Below, piece after piece: positions 1-8,062 of a DNA stretch of 64,000 nt. Each line of letters opens with the position of its first letter. Position 1 is the first letter of the stretch. The notes beneath the pieces were generated by a model. That model made no database searches, had not been told where the DNA came from, and saw only the letters and a list, made by a program, of their open reading frames with translations. The stretch is from NCBI RefSeq assembly GCF_029201545.1, contig NZ_CP104007.1, forward strand, positions 2,762,501 through 2,826,500. The letters are read 5' to 3'. The translations under genes and the position numbers were made by a program. Source of the stretch: Devosia sp. FJ2-5-3. GTDB lineage: Bacteria; Pseudomonadota; Alphaproteobacteria; Rhizobiales; Devosiaceae.

Positions 1-130
1 CCACGACGGACAGCAGGGCATTTCCTGGTGTGGAGAAGAGATTGCGCCTGAGCCAAGCGATCGGTCCGGCATTGTTGACCGGGGCCGGCTGAGGGGCAAC
101 CATTTGACTGCGGACAAACATGCTTGTCAT
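1..130 (-). CDS. aapM: General L-amino-acid ABC transporter permease AapM, 5' part only
   Basis: Only the first 43 codons are in the window; the gene continues past the left edge. The translation starts MTSMFVRSQ and contains WLRRNLFSTPGNALLS, which resembles the cytoplasmic N-terminus of AapM/BztC just before its first membrane segment. The chosen ATG is preceded by a GGAG ribosome site lying in the end of aapQ, and the start is 9 bp from the aapQ stop, as expected for translationally coupled subunits of the inner-membrane pore. A second in-frame ATG lies three codons downstream. The call rests mainly on position after aapJ and aapQ. Confidence 0.85.
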   Translation of the reverse strand, partial: MTSMFVRSQMVAPQPAPVNNAGPIAWLRRNLFSTPGNALLSVV

Positions 131-139
131 TGGCTGCTC

Positions 140-1675
140 CTACCGTTCGACCAGCGCAACGCGCGCATTGTACCAGTTCATGAAGGCCGATGTGCTCAAC
201 GACAGGGTGAGGTAGACCGCCATGGTGATGGCGATGACCTCGATGGCTTTGCCTGTCTGGTTGAGCGTGGTGCCCATGAAGACGTTGACCAGTTCGGGAT
301 AGCCGATTGCCGCCCCGAGCGAGGAGTTCTTGGTCAAGTTGAGATACTGGCTGGTGAGCGGCGGGATGATGACCCGCATGGCCTGTGGGATGACCACGAG
401 GCGTAGGCGATCGCCTTCGCGCAGGCCCAGCGAGGCCGCAGCCTCGGTCTGGCCCTTGTTGACGGCCTGGATGCCGCTGCGCACGTTTTCGGCAATGAAG
501 GCGGCCGTGTAGATGGTGAGCCCCATGACGAGGGCCACCATTTCGGGGACGAGCTGCAACCCACCCCGGAAATTGAACCGCTCGAGCAGCGGCATTTCGA
601 AGGCGAGCGAGGCCCCGGTGACCCAGTAGATCAGGGCCGGCACGGCGATGATGAGCAGCACCGGCAGGGCGAGAGGGAATTTGCTGTCCCGCGCTGCGGG
701 CCGACGGTCCGCACCAAGCAAGGTCCAGCCATAGGCCAGGGCGAGGAGGCCCGAGACCGCGGCGATGGCCAGTTCGGACATGAAGCCGAACATGCCACCG
801 AGCGCAAAGCGCCCGATCGCCCAGGCAATGGCAAAGCCGATGAACGCACGCCCATAGACACCCATGGTGGTGAGGCTGAGCGCAGCGAGCGCTGCTGCGC
901 CGACCAATGGCAGCAGGGAATTCGTTCCCAGCGCGGGAACCACGCTGCCGAGCAGCGAAAACGCCAAATACCCGAAGAGGAACGTGACAACGAGGGCGGC
1001 GATGCGCGACCCCAGCTTGACGAATGGTGGATAGTGTCCGGTCTGGGCGCGCACACCGACTGACCACCGGACAAGAGCAATTGCCGCGATAATAGAGAGC
1101 ACGGCCGCCACGACCACCCAGGTGATCTCTGCATCCGGCATGGGCCGTGGAACCACGATGCCGCGCTGGTTGACGAAGACGCCGAGAGGCAGCTCGAAGG
1201 ATTCCCGCACCGCCGGCATGGCCTTGAGCACCGCGAAATACCAGAAGAACAGCTGCAGCAGCAGCGGCACGTTGCGGATGATCTCGATGTAGACGGTGGC
1301 GAAACGCGCGATCAGCCAGTTCGACGACAGTCTTGCCACGCCCAGGACAAAGCCCAGCATGGTGGCGAAGACGATACCGATGGCCGCAACCAATAGAGTA
1401 TTGAGCAGACCAACCAGGAAGGCTTCCCAGTAATAGGATGATCGGTCAAACGGGATCAGCGAGAAGCTGATGCCGAAACCCGATGTCTGGAACAGGAAGT
1501 CGAACCCGGTCGACTTGTTTTGCGCTGCCAAATTGGCAGCGGTGTTCATGATGATCCAGACGAAAAAAACGATCACGGCCGCGGCGACCAGAACCTGGTA
1601 CAGAATGCCGCGAATGACAGGATCGTTGTAGAACGCAGTTCGCGGCGGGGCCGCGAGATTGTCTTGGACGGCCAT
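140..1675 (-). CDS. aapQ: General L-amino-acid ABC transporter permease AapQ, unusually long
   Basis: This is the first inner-membrane permease of the aapJQMP polar amino-acid importer. The HisM/GlnP-type permease signature is clear: LLNTLLVAAIGIVFATMLGF near residue 90, the EIIRNVPLLLQLFFWYF segment near 133-150, and the C-terminal coupling loop EAAASLGLREGDRLRLVVIP near 411-430. At 511 residues it is about 110 longer than the usual roughly 400. The extra length lies in the middle (about residues 190-330) and consists of several additional hydrophobic segments. It follows aapJ and precedes aapM. The start has a purine-rich AAGGGGAC upstream. Confidence 0.93.
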   Translation of the reverse strand: MAVQDNLAAPPRTAFYNDPVIRGILYQVLVAAAVIVFFVWIIMNTAANLAAQNKSTGFDFLFQTSGFGISFSLIPFDRSSYYWEAFLVGLLNTLLVAAIGIVFATMLGFVLGVARLSSNWLIARFATVYIEIIRNVPLLLQLFFWYFAVLKAMPAVRESFELPLGVFVNQRGIVVPRPMPDAEITWVVVAAVLSIIAAIALVRWSVGVRAQTGHYPPFVKLGSRIAALVVTFLFGYLAFSLLGSVVPALGTNSLLPLVGAAALAALSLTTMGVYGRAFIGFAIAWAIGRFALGGMFGFMSELAIAAVSGLLALAYGWTLLGADRRPAARDSKFPLALPVLLIIAVPALIYWVTGASLAFEMPLLERFNFRGGLQLVPEMVALVMGLTIYTAAFIAENVRSGIQAVNKGQTEAAASLGLREGDRLRLVVIPQAMRVIIPPLTSQYLNLTKNSSLGAAIGYPELVNVFMGTTLNQTGKAIEVIAITMAVYLTLSLSTSAFMNWYNARVALVER

Positions 1676-1827
1676 TGGCGAAAAGTCCCCTTTTTAGGGC
1701 CGCATACGCGTCACGACGACATCAAAATGCGGAACAGCCGGCCACCCTCGGCCTGCCTCAGGCAGGAGGGACGCGAAAATTCCGTTGGATGATGAGGTCG
1801 CTCATTTCATGCATGCGCCTAAACGAA

Positions 1828-1852
1828 CTGGCGCCCGATCAATGGGCGCCAG
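1828..1852 (-). terminator. Hairpin between aapJ and aapQ
   Basis: A perfect 9-bp inverted repeat (CTGGCGCCC / GGGCGCCAG) with a 7-base loop starts 13 bp after the aapJ stop. There is no strong T-run after it on the minus strand, so it is more likely a partial terminator or an mRNA 3'-end stabiliser that lets binding protein be made in excess of permease. The rest of the 189-bp aapJ-aapQ gap shows nothing else I can name. Confidence 0.6.
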
Positions 1853-1864
1853 CACTGTTTCGCC

Positions 1865-2881
1865 TTAGCGGATCGGCATTGCGTACTGCAGACCGCCATC
1901 GGTCCACAGGGCGTTCAGGCCGCGAGCCAGGCCAATCTCGGTGTTGGGGCCGACATGGCGATCATAGGATTCGCCGTAATTGCCGATGTGCTTGATGATG
2001 CGGTAAGCCCAGTCTGCAGTCAGGCCGAGCGGCGTACCGAAATCACCTTCAACACCCAGCAGACGCTTGACCGACGGATTGTCCGAACCGAGCATTTCGT
2101 CGACATTGGCCTGCGTCACGCCCTGCTCTTCAGCTTCGAGCAGTGCGAAATAGGTCCAGCGTGCAATGCTGAACCAGACTGGATCGCCCTGGCGAACGAC
2201 GGGGCCAAGCGGCTCCTTGGAAATGATTTCCGGCAGAATGATGTAGTCATCCGGCACGGCGAACTTGGAGCGTTCGGCAGCAAGGGCGGAGGCGTCGGTG
2301 GTGTAGACGTCGCAACGGCCGTCTTCGAATGCCTTCACGACTTCGTCCTGGTCGGTGAACACGACCGGGGAGTATTCCATGCCGTTGGCTTCGAAATAGT
2401 CGGCAGCGTTCAGTTCGGTGGTGGTGCCGGATTCGATGCAGATGGCGGCGCCCGAAAGATCGGTGGCCGACGCGATACCGTCAGCTTCGCGAACCATGAA
2501 GCCCTGGCCGTCATAATACATCGTGCCGACAAAGGTGATGCCGAGGTCGGTATCGCGGCTCATGGTCCAGGTGGTCGTGCGCGACAGAATGTCGATTTCG
2601 CCTGCGGACAGTGCAGCGAAGCGCTCCTGTGACGTCAGGGGCGTGTAGCGGACCTTGTCTGCGTCATCGAAAATAGCTGCCGCGACAGCGCGGCAGAAGT
2701 CTACTTCCAGGCCGGACCAATTGTTATTGGCATCCGGCGCGGAAAAACCGGGTACACCCCCGGTCACGCCGCACTGCACGTAACCCTTTGCCTTGACGTC
2801 TTCCAGCGTCGCGGCATGAGCTGCGACAGCCATAAGGCTGATCGCGGCGGATACTGCGAGTGTTGCAAGCTTTTTCTGCAT
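1865..2881 (-). CDS. aapJ: General L-amino-acid ABC transporter periplasmic binding protein AapJ
   Basis: This is the periplasmic receptor of the broad-range polar amino-acid importer. A signal peptide (MQKKLATLAVSAAISLMAVAAHA) precedes a family-3 solute-binding domain. The AapJ hallmarks are VKAKGYVQCGVTGGVPGFS near residue 29, GLEVDFCRAVAAAIFDD near 58 and SRTTTWTMSRDTDLGITF near 100. At 338 residues it has the usual size. It is first in the operon with aapQ and aapM, and the long spacer with a hairpin after it is typical of binding-protein genes. The ATG is preceded by AAAGGTAAC. Confidence in the family is very high. Confidence 0.96.
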   Translation of the reverse strand: MQKKLATLAVSAAISLMAVAAHAATLEDVKAKGYVQCGVTGGVPGFSAPDANNNWSGLEVDFCRAVAAAIFDDADKVRYTPLTSQERFAALSAGEIDILSRTTTWTMSRDTDLGITFVGTMYYDGQGFMVREADGIASATDLSGAAICIESGTTTELNAADYFEANGMEYSPVVFTDQDEVVKAFEDGRCDVYTTDASALAAERSKFAVPDDYIILPEIISKEPLGPVVRQGDPVWFSIARWTYFALLEAEEQGVTQANVDEMLGSDNPSVKRLLGVEGDFGTPLGLTADWAYRIIKHIGNYGESYDRHVGPNTEIGLARGLNALWTDGGLQYAMPIR

Positions 2882-3106
2882 ATTAGTTACCTTTGTTCCC
2901 TGACCCTCAGTGCCCGAACAACATGCCGCTGTTTGCCCAACGACTGTCCGAGTAGCACCACCATCCTTTGTATGACAGTTGCGATGCTGTTAAGCATGCA
3001 ATCGTCTCTTGACCGTAACGTCAAGGGCAGATGATGAATTGAGACAAGCACTCTGTCTCTTTTTTCGCCAGAGTGAAATTGTGATCTGAATTTGAGCACT
3101 ACGCCC
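2882..3106. promoter_or_regulatory. Divergent promoter region aapJ / metC
   Basis: A 225-bp intergenic stretch separates two divergent genes and must hold both promoters. It is relatively AT-rich near 3045-3090. I could not pick out a convincing paired -35/-10 set or a regulator site by eye. Confidence 0.4.
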
Positions 3107-4294
3107 ATGACCGACATATCGCCCTCCTCGCCTGCCCACATGGCGGCCGAGACCATACTGACACATGAGGGCAGAGAGCCCGACGAGCAGTTCGGTTTCG
3201 TCAACACGCCCGTCTACCGTGGCTCGACTGTCCTGTTTAAAAGCCTGTCGGATCTGGAAGACCAAAAACAGCGCTATCTCTATGGCCGGGCAGGCAATCC
3301 CACCACGGAAAGCGCGGAGGCGGTGGTCACCAAGCTGGAGGGCGCGCACGCCACCAAGTTGGTGCCCTCGGGGCTGGCGGCCATAACCATCGCCCTTCTC
3401 GCCTGCCTCAAGACGGGCGACGATTTGCTGATCAGCGACAGTGCGTATGAGCCTGGCCGGGTCTTCGCCGATGGGTTTTTGACGCGGATGGGGATCACCA
3501 CCCGCTATTTCGACCCCCGAATCGGGGCGGGCATCGCCGATTTGATGCGGCCCAATACAAAGGCCGTGCTGGCAGAAAGCCCAGGCTCCCTCACCTTCGA
3601 AATGCAGGACATTCCGGCCCTGGCCGCCGCCGCGAAGGCCAATGGGGCGCGGCTGATCGTCGACAACAGCTGGGCGACACCACTTTACCACCAGCCGCTC
3701 AAGCTGGGCGCCGATATCGTCGTCCACGCGGCTACGAAGATGTTTGTCGGTCACTCGGATGTGCTGGCAGGAACCGTTTCCGCGACCGAGGAAGCCTGGA
3801 CCGAAGTAGCGCGGACGCGCACTCTGCTCGGTTTTTTCACCTCAGGCGACGACGCCTATCTCGTCAGCCGGGGCCTCAGGACGCTGGCCATACGCATGGA
3901 AGCGCACCAGAAACGCGCTCTCGAAATCGCCACCTGGCTCGAAGGACAGGCCGAGGTTGCGCGGGTCATTCACCCTGCCCTGCCCAGCCATCCCGATCAT
4001 GCTTTATGGAAGCGCGACTTTACCGGCTCCGGCAGCCTTTTTGCCTTCGTGCTCAAGCCCGCGCCACGCGCCTCCGTGGCGGCGTTCGTCGACGAGATGA
4101 AGCTGTTTTCAATGGGCTATTCCTGGGGCGGCTTCGAAAGCCTCTGCCTGCCCGTGCGGCCCGGCAAGGCGCGGACCGCCAAGCCCTGGACCGACGATGG
4201 CAATCTGTTCCGCGTCCATATCGGGCTCGAGGACGTGAACGATCTCAAGCGCGACCTGTCGGAAGGCCTTTCGCGTTATGCGCGGGCGCGCTGA
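3107..4294 (+). CDS. metC: Cystathionine beta-lyase
   Basis: This is a PLP-dependent Cys/Met metabolism enzyme that would cleave cystathionine to homocysteine, pyruvate and ammonia in methionine synthesis. Family motifs: YGRAGNPTTESAE near residues 59-71, the substrate/PLP region around SDSAYEPGR, the PLP-binding aspartate in VDNSWATP near 185-192, and the Schiff-base lysine in HAATKMFVGHSD (about Lys211). The length of 395 matches MetC of alphaproteobacteria. I take the ATG at 3107 rather than the TTG 15 bp upstream. Its last 19 bases overlap the 3' end of the convergent PAP2 gene. Homologues include cystathionine gamma-synthases, so the exact reaction is likely but not certain. Confidence 0.9.
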   Translation: MTDISPSSPAHMAAETILTHEGREPDEQFGFVNTPVYRGSTVLFKSLSDLEDQKQRYLYGRAGNPTTESAEAVVTKLEGAHATKLVPSGLAAITIALLACLKTGDDLLISDSAYEPGRVFADGFLTRMGITTRYFDPRIGAGIADLMRPNTKAVLAESPGSLTFEMQDIPALAAAAKANGARLIVDNSWATPLYHQPLKLGADIVVHAATKMFVGHSDVLAGTVSATEEAWTEVARTRTLLGFFTSGDDAYLVSRGLRTLAIRMEAHQKRALEIATWLEGQAEVARVIHPALPSHPDHALWKRDFTGSGSLFAFVLKPAPRASVAAFVDEMKLFSMGYSWGGFESLCLPVRPGKARTAKPWTDDGNLFRVHIGLEDVNDLKRDLSEGLSRYARAR

Positions 4295-5013
4295 AACAAC
4301 TGCCCGAACGCCACCAGCGGCTTGCGGACCATACGTCCGTCGGCCTGCTGGTGGAACAGCCAGTCCTTCCGGGCGAAGAGATTGCGCACGAGATAGGCCC
4401 CCAGCATGCCGACCACGCAGCCGGCAAAGACGTCGGTGGGGTAATGCATGCCCACGGGCACCCGCGAAATGGCCACGAGAAGACCGACGATCAGCAGCGG
4501 AATGAAAGTGCGCGGCCAGACAAAGCCGATGGTGAAGGCCACACCCAGCGCCGTGGCCGAATGGCCGCTTGGAAAGCTCTGATACGTCCAGTCGTTGAAG
4601 ACATTATGGAAGGAAAAGGCGCCGGCGCTGTCGAACTCCACCGGCCGCCCCCGCCCGATAAGGCGTTTCAGCAAATTGGTGAGGAGGCCCGGAATGCCCA
4701 CCCCCGCGAGGACGAAGGCCGAGACCAGTGCGGTTTCCGACGCGATCGATCGCCAGAACCCCTTGAGCGGCACCATTGCAAGGCCCGCCACGATCGTCAG
4801 CACGAGGCTGGGAACAAGCACCCACTCGGACAGGCCATAATCGGTGATGAAGAAAAACGGCGCCCGCCAAGCGTCTGGCCAGCCAATCGCGCCCCGGGAA
4901 GCGGAGACGTCGATCACGGCAAGCGCCGCCAGGATGACAAGAATGGCGACAAGAAACAGTGGCCATGTTCGACGGTCGAGGCCCAGCGGCCAGGGTTTTT
5001 GCAGATCGATCAT
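4276..5013 (-). CDS. PAP2-family membrane phosphatase
   Basis: An integral membrane phosphatase of the PAP2/lipid phosphatase superfamily. All three catalytic motifs are present: K-x6-RP at Lys116-Arg123-Pro124, PSGH at 148-151, and SR-x5-H-x3-D at Ser183-Arg184-His190-Asp194. Hydrophobic segments lie near 18-36, 66-82, 94-112, 153-168 and 172-185, so the active site should face the periplasm. Likely substrates are undecaprenyl diphosphate, phosphatidylglycerophosphate or lipid A phosphate; the sequence does not decide. It is a single gene, convergent with metC and overlapping it by 19 bp. Confidence 0.88.
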   Translation of the reverse strand: MIDLQKPWPLGLDRRTWPLFLVAILVILAALAVIDVSASRGAIGWPDAWRAPFFFITDYGLSEWVLVPSLVLTIVAGLAMVPLKGFWRSIASETALVSAFVLAGVGIPGLLTNLLKRLIGRGRPVEFDSAGAFSFHNVFNDWTYQSFPSGHSATALGVAFTIGFVWPRTFIPLLIVGLLVAISRVPVGMHYPTDVFAGCVVGMLGAYLVRNLFARKDWLFHQQADGRMVRKPLVAFGQLFQRARA

Positions 5014-5116
5014 GCCTTGTTGTCCACAGCCCCGGCCTCAGCGTCAAGAGTTTGTGGTATCTGCTTGATCGCACTTGCCCTTTGCATGAGGACGCGCTAA
5101 CGGAGGGGGGCAATGT

Positions 5117-5193
5117 CGGAGTGTAGCTCAGCCTGGTAGAGCACCGGTTTTGGGAACCGGGGGTCCAAAGTTCGAATCTTTGTACTCCGACCA
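5117..5193 (+). tRNA. tRNA-Pro (anticodon TGG)
   Basis: A 77-base cloverleaf. The acceptor arm CGGAGUG pairs with UACUCCG with one G-U pair, the D arm contains UAGCUCAGCCUGGUAGAGCA, the anticodon loop is UUUGGGA (anticodon UGG), the T loop is GUUCGAAUC, and the discriminator A is followed by an encoded CCA. It stands alone between the PAP2 gene and the flavoprotein gene. Confidence 0.97.
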
Positions 5194-5325
5194 TTTGCGT
5201 CTCAAGTCTGCCCGTAGTTCGAGAACAGGCTTCTCTCGGCTACGCGCGGCGACCCACCAGAAAATCTTCAGATTACAACGCGTTAGTCACCTTCGGCGTG
5301 CGAGTGCCGCTGCCCGAGCCATGGA

Positions 5326-6720
5326 TCAGCCGCTCGTCACGCTCGCGAGTTGGGCCAACCGCGCCAGTCCGCGTCCGGCGACAGCCGCAAGGCGTGCCGC
5401 CGCTGCCGCGATTGCGGGATCGCTGGCCGAGGACGGATCGATACGTGCCGGGTTGAGCGCGCATTGATTGGCCCAGGCGGCAATAGCGGGCTCGGCACCA
5501 TAGAGCCGCGTGGCCAGCGCGCCGCGCCACTGCATTTCGGCCCAGCTGCGCGGATTGTCGGGAAACACATTGGGAGGGCACACCCGGTTGCGCTCCCGGT
5601 CATCGTCATAAGTGGCCTCCACGAACCCGGCCAGCGCGGCGCAGAAGCAGGGAAAGCCGGCCCTGATCCCCTGGAGGCGGATCCTGTCAGGCCCCCAGAT
5701 GGGGACCAGCGGCCTATATGTCAGGCCCGAGGCGGCGCAATGGACGATGAGCGTGCCGGCCGGCAAAGCGATCATTCCTCTGTCGAGCGCGATTTCATGT
5801 CGATCGATCTTCTTGATGGGACCAAGCCGCACGACCCGGTCCACTGTCCGGAGCAGGTCGAGCTCCCATTTGGCCATTGTCGGGGTCTTGGCCATTGTCG
5901 GGGTTACATTTCTGTCGATCCGCAGCATGATTCCGGCCGCCTCGAGGCGGAGAAACATATCATCGGCAGAGCTGGCTTCGGCCGCTGAAGCCATGACACC
6001 GCTCGCCAGGTCGAGGGCCGTAACGGCGCCGGGCTGCACCACTTCCCGATTGAGCATCCATGGATCGCGCGGGCGGATCCAGATGATGCGATCGGGCGGC
6101 GCCCCATTGCCCAGAAGCCAGATAATGCCATCTGTGGCGGTCTTGCCGCTTCCCACGAACACAAACCGCTTCGGAGCGTCGGCGAGCCGGGTGATCTCAT
6201 TGATCGGCACGACCCTGACGCCATCGGCGACATCGAAAGGTGGCGGAGTGGTCGCGGGGATGGTCGGAGACAGATAGGTCGCATCGACAATGCGGCGGCG
6301 GACCCTGACCTCGATCGTCTCTCCGGACACCAGGGACGACACCAAATGGCGGCCGTCCGTCTCGCGATAGCAGCAATTTGCGAGAAATCTCACGCGCCCG
6401 GTTCCCAGGAAATGCCGATGCAGGATATCGTCGTAATAGGCCTGGATCTCCGCCAGTCGTGCCCGGACCTGCAGGCCGGCTTCCGGCCCGTCCGGCTGGA
6501 TTGCACCTGTCCCCAGCTGCCGCGAGGCCACTCCATAAAACAAGGATGCCTGGTGAAGCTGCACGAAAGGATAGGCGTCGTTCCAATGTCCGCCTGCCGC
6601 AGGTCGTCGGTCGACAAGGGTGACATGGACATCGGCATGGTCGATCAGTGCATCCGTGAAGGCCATGCCCATCGCCCCTGCCCCGACGACGAGGTAGTCA
6701 GTGTCGATCAAACGCACCAT
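5326..6720 (-). CDS. FAD/NAD(P)-binding flavoprotein, probably a monooxygenase-like oxidoreductase
   Basis: A 464-residue protein that opens with a Rossmann dinucleotide fold, DYLVVGAGAMGMAF (Gly13-x-Gly15-x-x-Gly18), with an acidic strand end LVDRR near residue 38. A second nucleotide site is suggested by FVFVGSGKTATDGIIWL near 200, the arrangement seen in flavin monooxygenases and related NAD(P)-binding proteins. The substrate is unknown. The ATG at 6720 was chosen because the Rossmann fold begins right there; upstream sequence in the same frame belongs to the AraC gene. It lies 74 bp downstream of that regulator on the same strand. A short in-frame tandem duplication gives PTMAKTPTMAK near residue 280. 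Confidence 0.75.
   Translation of the reverse strand: MVRLIDTDYLVVGAGAMGMAFTDALIDHADVHVTLVDRRPAAGGHWNDAYPFVQLHQASLFYGVASRQLGTGAIQPDGPEAGLQVRARLAEIQAYYDDILHRHFLGTGRVRFLANCCYRETDGRHLVSSLVSGETIEVRVRRRIVDATYLSPTIPATTPPPFDVADGVRVVPINEITRLADAPKRFVFVGSGKTATDGIIWLLGNGAPPDRIIWIRPRDPWMLNREVVQPGAVTALDLASGVMASAAEASSADDMFLRLEAAGIMLRIDRNVTPTMAKTPTMAKWELDLLRTVDRVVRLGPIKKIDRHEIALDRGMIALPAGTLIVHCAASGLTYRPLVPIWGPDRIRLQGIRAGFPCFCAALAGFVEATYDDDRERNRVCPPNVFPDNPRSWAEMQWRGALATRLYGAEPAIAAWANQCALNPARIDPSSASDPAIAAAAARLAAVAGRGLARLAQLASVTSG
5870..5905. repeat. 18-bp perfect-but-one tandem duplication inside the flavoprotein gene
   Basis: Two adjacent copies of TTGGCCATTGTCGGGGTY, differing only at the last base, add six codons in frame. 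The duplication lies in a probable surface loop of the flavoprotein, so the gene stays open. Confidence 0.8.
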
Positions 6721-6794
6721 GGCCGACCTCCTTCCGCCGAACCGAGGCATTCGAGACCGCTGCCCCCCGGCGCGGTCATCTGGAATCCTGGCGC

Positions 6795-7844
6795 CTACAG
6801 CGCTGGCCCGGGCGTTTCCTGCAGTTTGGTTATCAGGGGTAAGTGGCCCCCATTGGCGAAGGGCGCCTCCGCCACCCCGGGCCTGTGGGTCAGGTTCCTG
6901 CGCCAGGACCCCGGCGGGGTGCCGACGATCTTTTTGAAGGCGCGGTTGAAGGCCGCCTCCGATTCGTAGCCCACTTCGGCGCCGGCCTGCGCGACGCTGA
7001 TCCCCGGGGTCTCCAGCCGGCGCGCGGCCAGCTGCATCCGCCAGCGCGCCACATACTGCATCGGTGTGACACCCGCGAAATGGGTAAAACGGTCGGCGAA
7101 TACCGACCGCGACAGCCCGATTTCGCGTGCCAAGCGCTCGATGGTCCAGTCCTCGGACGGTCGACCGTGGATAAGCCGGAGCGCCTGGCCGATCTGGGGA
7201 TGGCGCAGGCCCGACAACCATCCCCGTGAACCCATCGGGAGACTGTCGATGTGTTGGCGGACGATCTCGATGAAGAGAAGTTCGGCCAGCTTTGCCAGGA
7301 CAATCTCGCCCCCCGCATCATGGCAGTCGGTTTCCGACACCGCGTGGTTGACGAGATGGGACAACCACAGCTGGCTGGCAGCGCCCCGGGCGAGCAGAAC
7401 GCGCGGCAAGGCGCTGATGAATGGATTGTAGGGTCGGATATCGCAACCAAGATATCCGCAGACGAAGCGGCAGGATTCCCGGCCAATGCCCTGGTTGATC
7501 AGATAGGGCAATTGCCGATCCACCGGATGCACGAACATGGCCAGTTCCGGCTTGGCCCTCATGCCGATTTTCGAACACAGGACGTGGGCATCATCCATGG
7601 GGAAGGCTATGACATCGCCGGTCCGGAGCCGGATCGGCTCGATCGAACCATCGGTCAGTTCCGCCCAGCACGCTCCCTCGAGCAGGGTGTGAAAATAGAA
7701 CACATACTGGGCGCTTGGCATGACCTGATGGGCAATGCTCGAGGCTTTCGGCGCTTCCGCCACCCAATCGTTGCGGAAGGTACTGTCAAAGAAGATCGCA
7801 CCGGTCAAACGAACTGCGGCAAGCACATCGGAGAGCACATCCAT
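6795..7844 (-). CDS. AraC-family transcriptional regulator with cupin-type sensor domain
   Basis: A 349-residue regulator. The N-terminal part (to about 190) looks like the AraC_binding_2/cupin domain (VFYFHTLLEGACWAEL near 68, LRTGDVIAFPMDDAHVL near 95). The C-terminal part is a double helix-turn-helix, with WTIERLARE.GLSRSVFADRF near 255 and GISVAQAGAEVGYESEAAFNRAFKK near 300. The ATG at 7844 has a GGTGAGG ribosome site 4 bp upstream; a longer in-frame start has none. It probably controls the flavoprotein gene downstream and/or the divergent FAD oxidase. The ligand is unknown. Confidence 0.85.
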   Translation of the reverse strand: MDVLSDVLAAVRLTGAIFFDSTFRNDWVAEAPKASSIAHQVMPSAQYVFYFHTLLEGACWAELTDGSIEPIRLRTGDVIAFPMDDAHVLCSKIGMRAKPELAMFVHPVDRQLPYLINQGIGRESCRFVCGYLGCDIRPYNPFISALPRVLLARGAASQLWLSHLVNHAVSETDCHDAGGEIVLAKLAELLFIEIVRQHIDSLPMGSRGWLSGLRHPQIGQALRLIHGRPSEDWTIERLAREIGLSRSVFADRFTHFAGVTPMQYVARWRMQLAARRLETPGISVAQAGAEVGYESEAAFNRAFKKIVGTPPGSWRRNLTHRPGVAEAPFANGGHLPLITKLQETPGPAL

Positions 7845-8062
7845 TTGCCTCACCTTGATTGCAAAGGCAGTCGAGACAAACGCATAGCCCCTTGGAGGGC
7901 AGCGGTTGGCCGCCGAGAGTCCGCCCTTCCCGAACAACCGTCAATACCGTTTCAAGCGTTCGGACGAATGAGCAATGAAACAGGACGATGGGCCATTTGA
8001 AGCGCCATTTGCCCGGACTAACGTTCCTCCCCTGCATCAGGCGATTGTCCCGGAGCGATATC
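7845..8062. promoter_or_regulatory. Divergent promoter region AraC / FAD oxidase
   Basis: A 218-bp spacer between two divergent genes, the natural place for AraC-type binding sites. I see no clean direct repeat that I could call as the operator. Confidence 0.35.
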
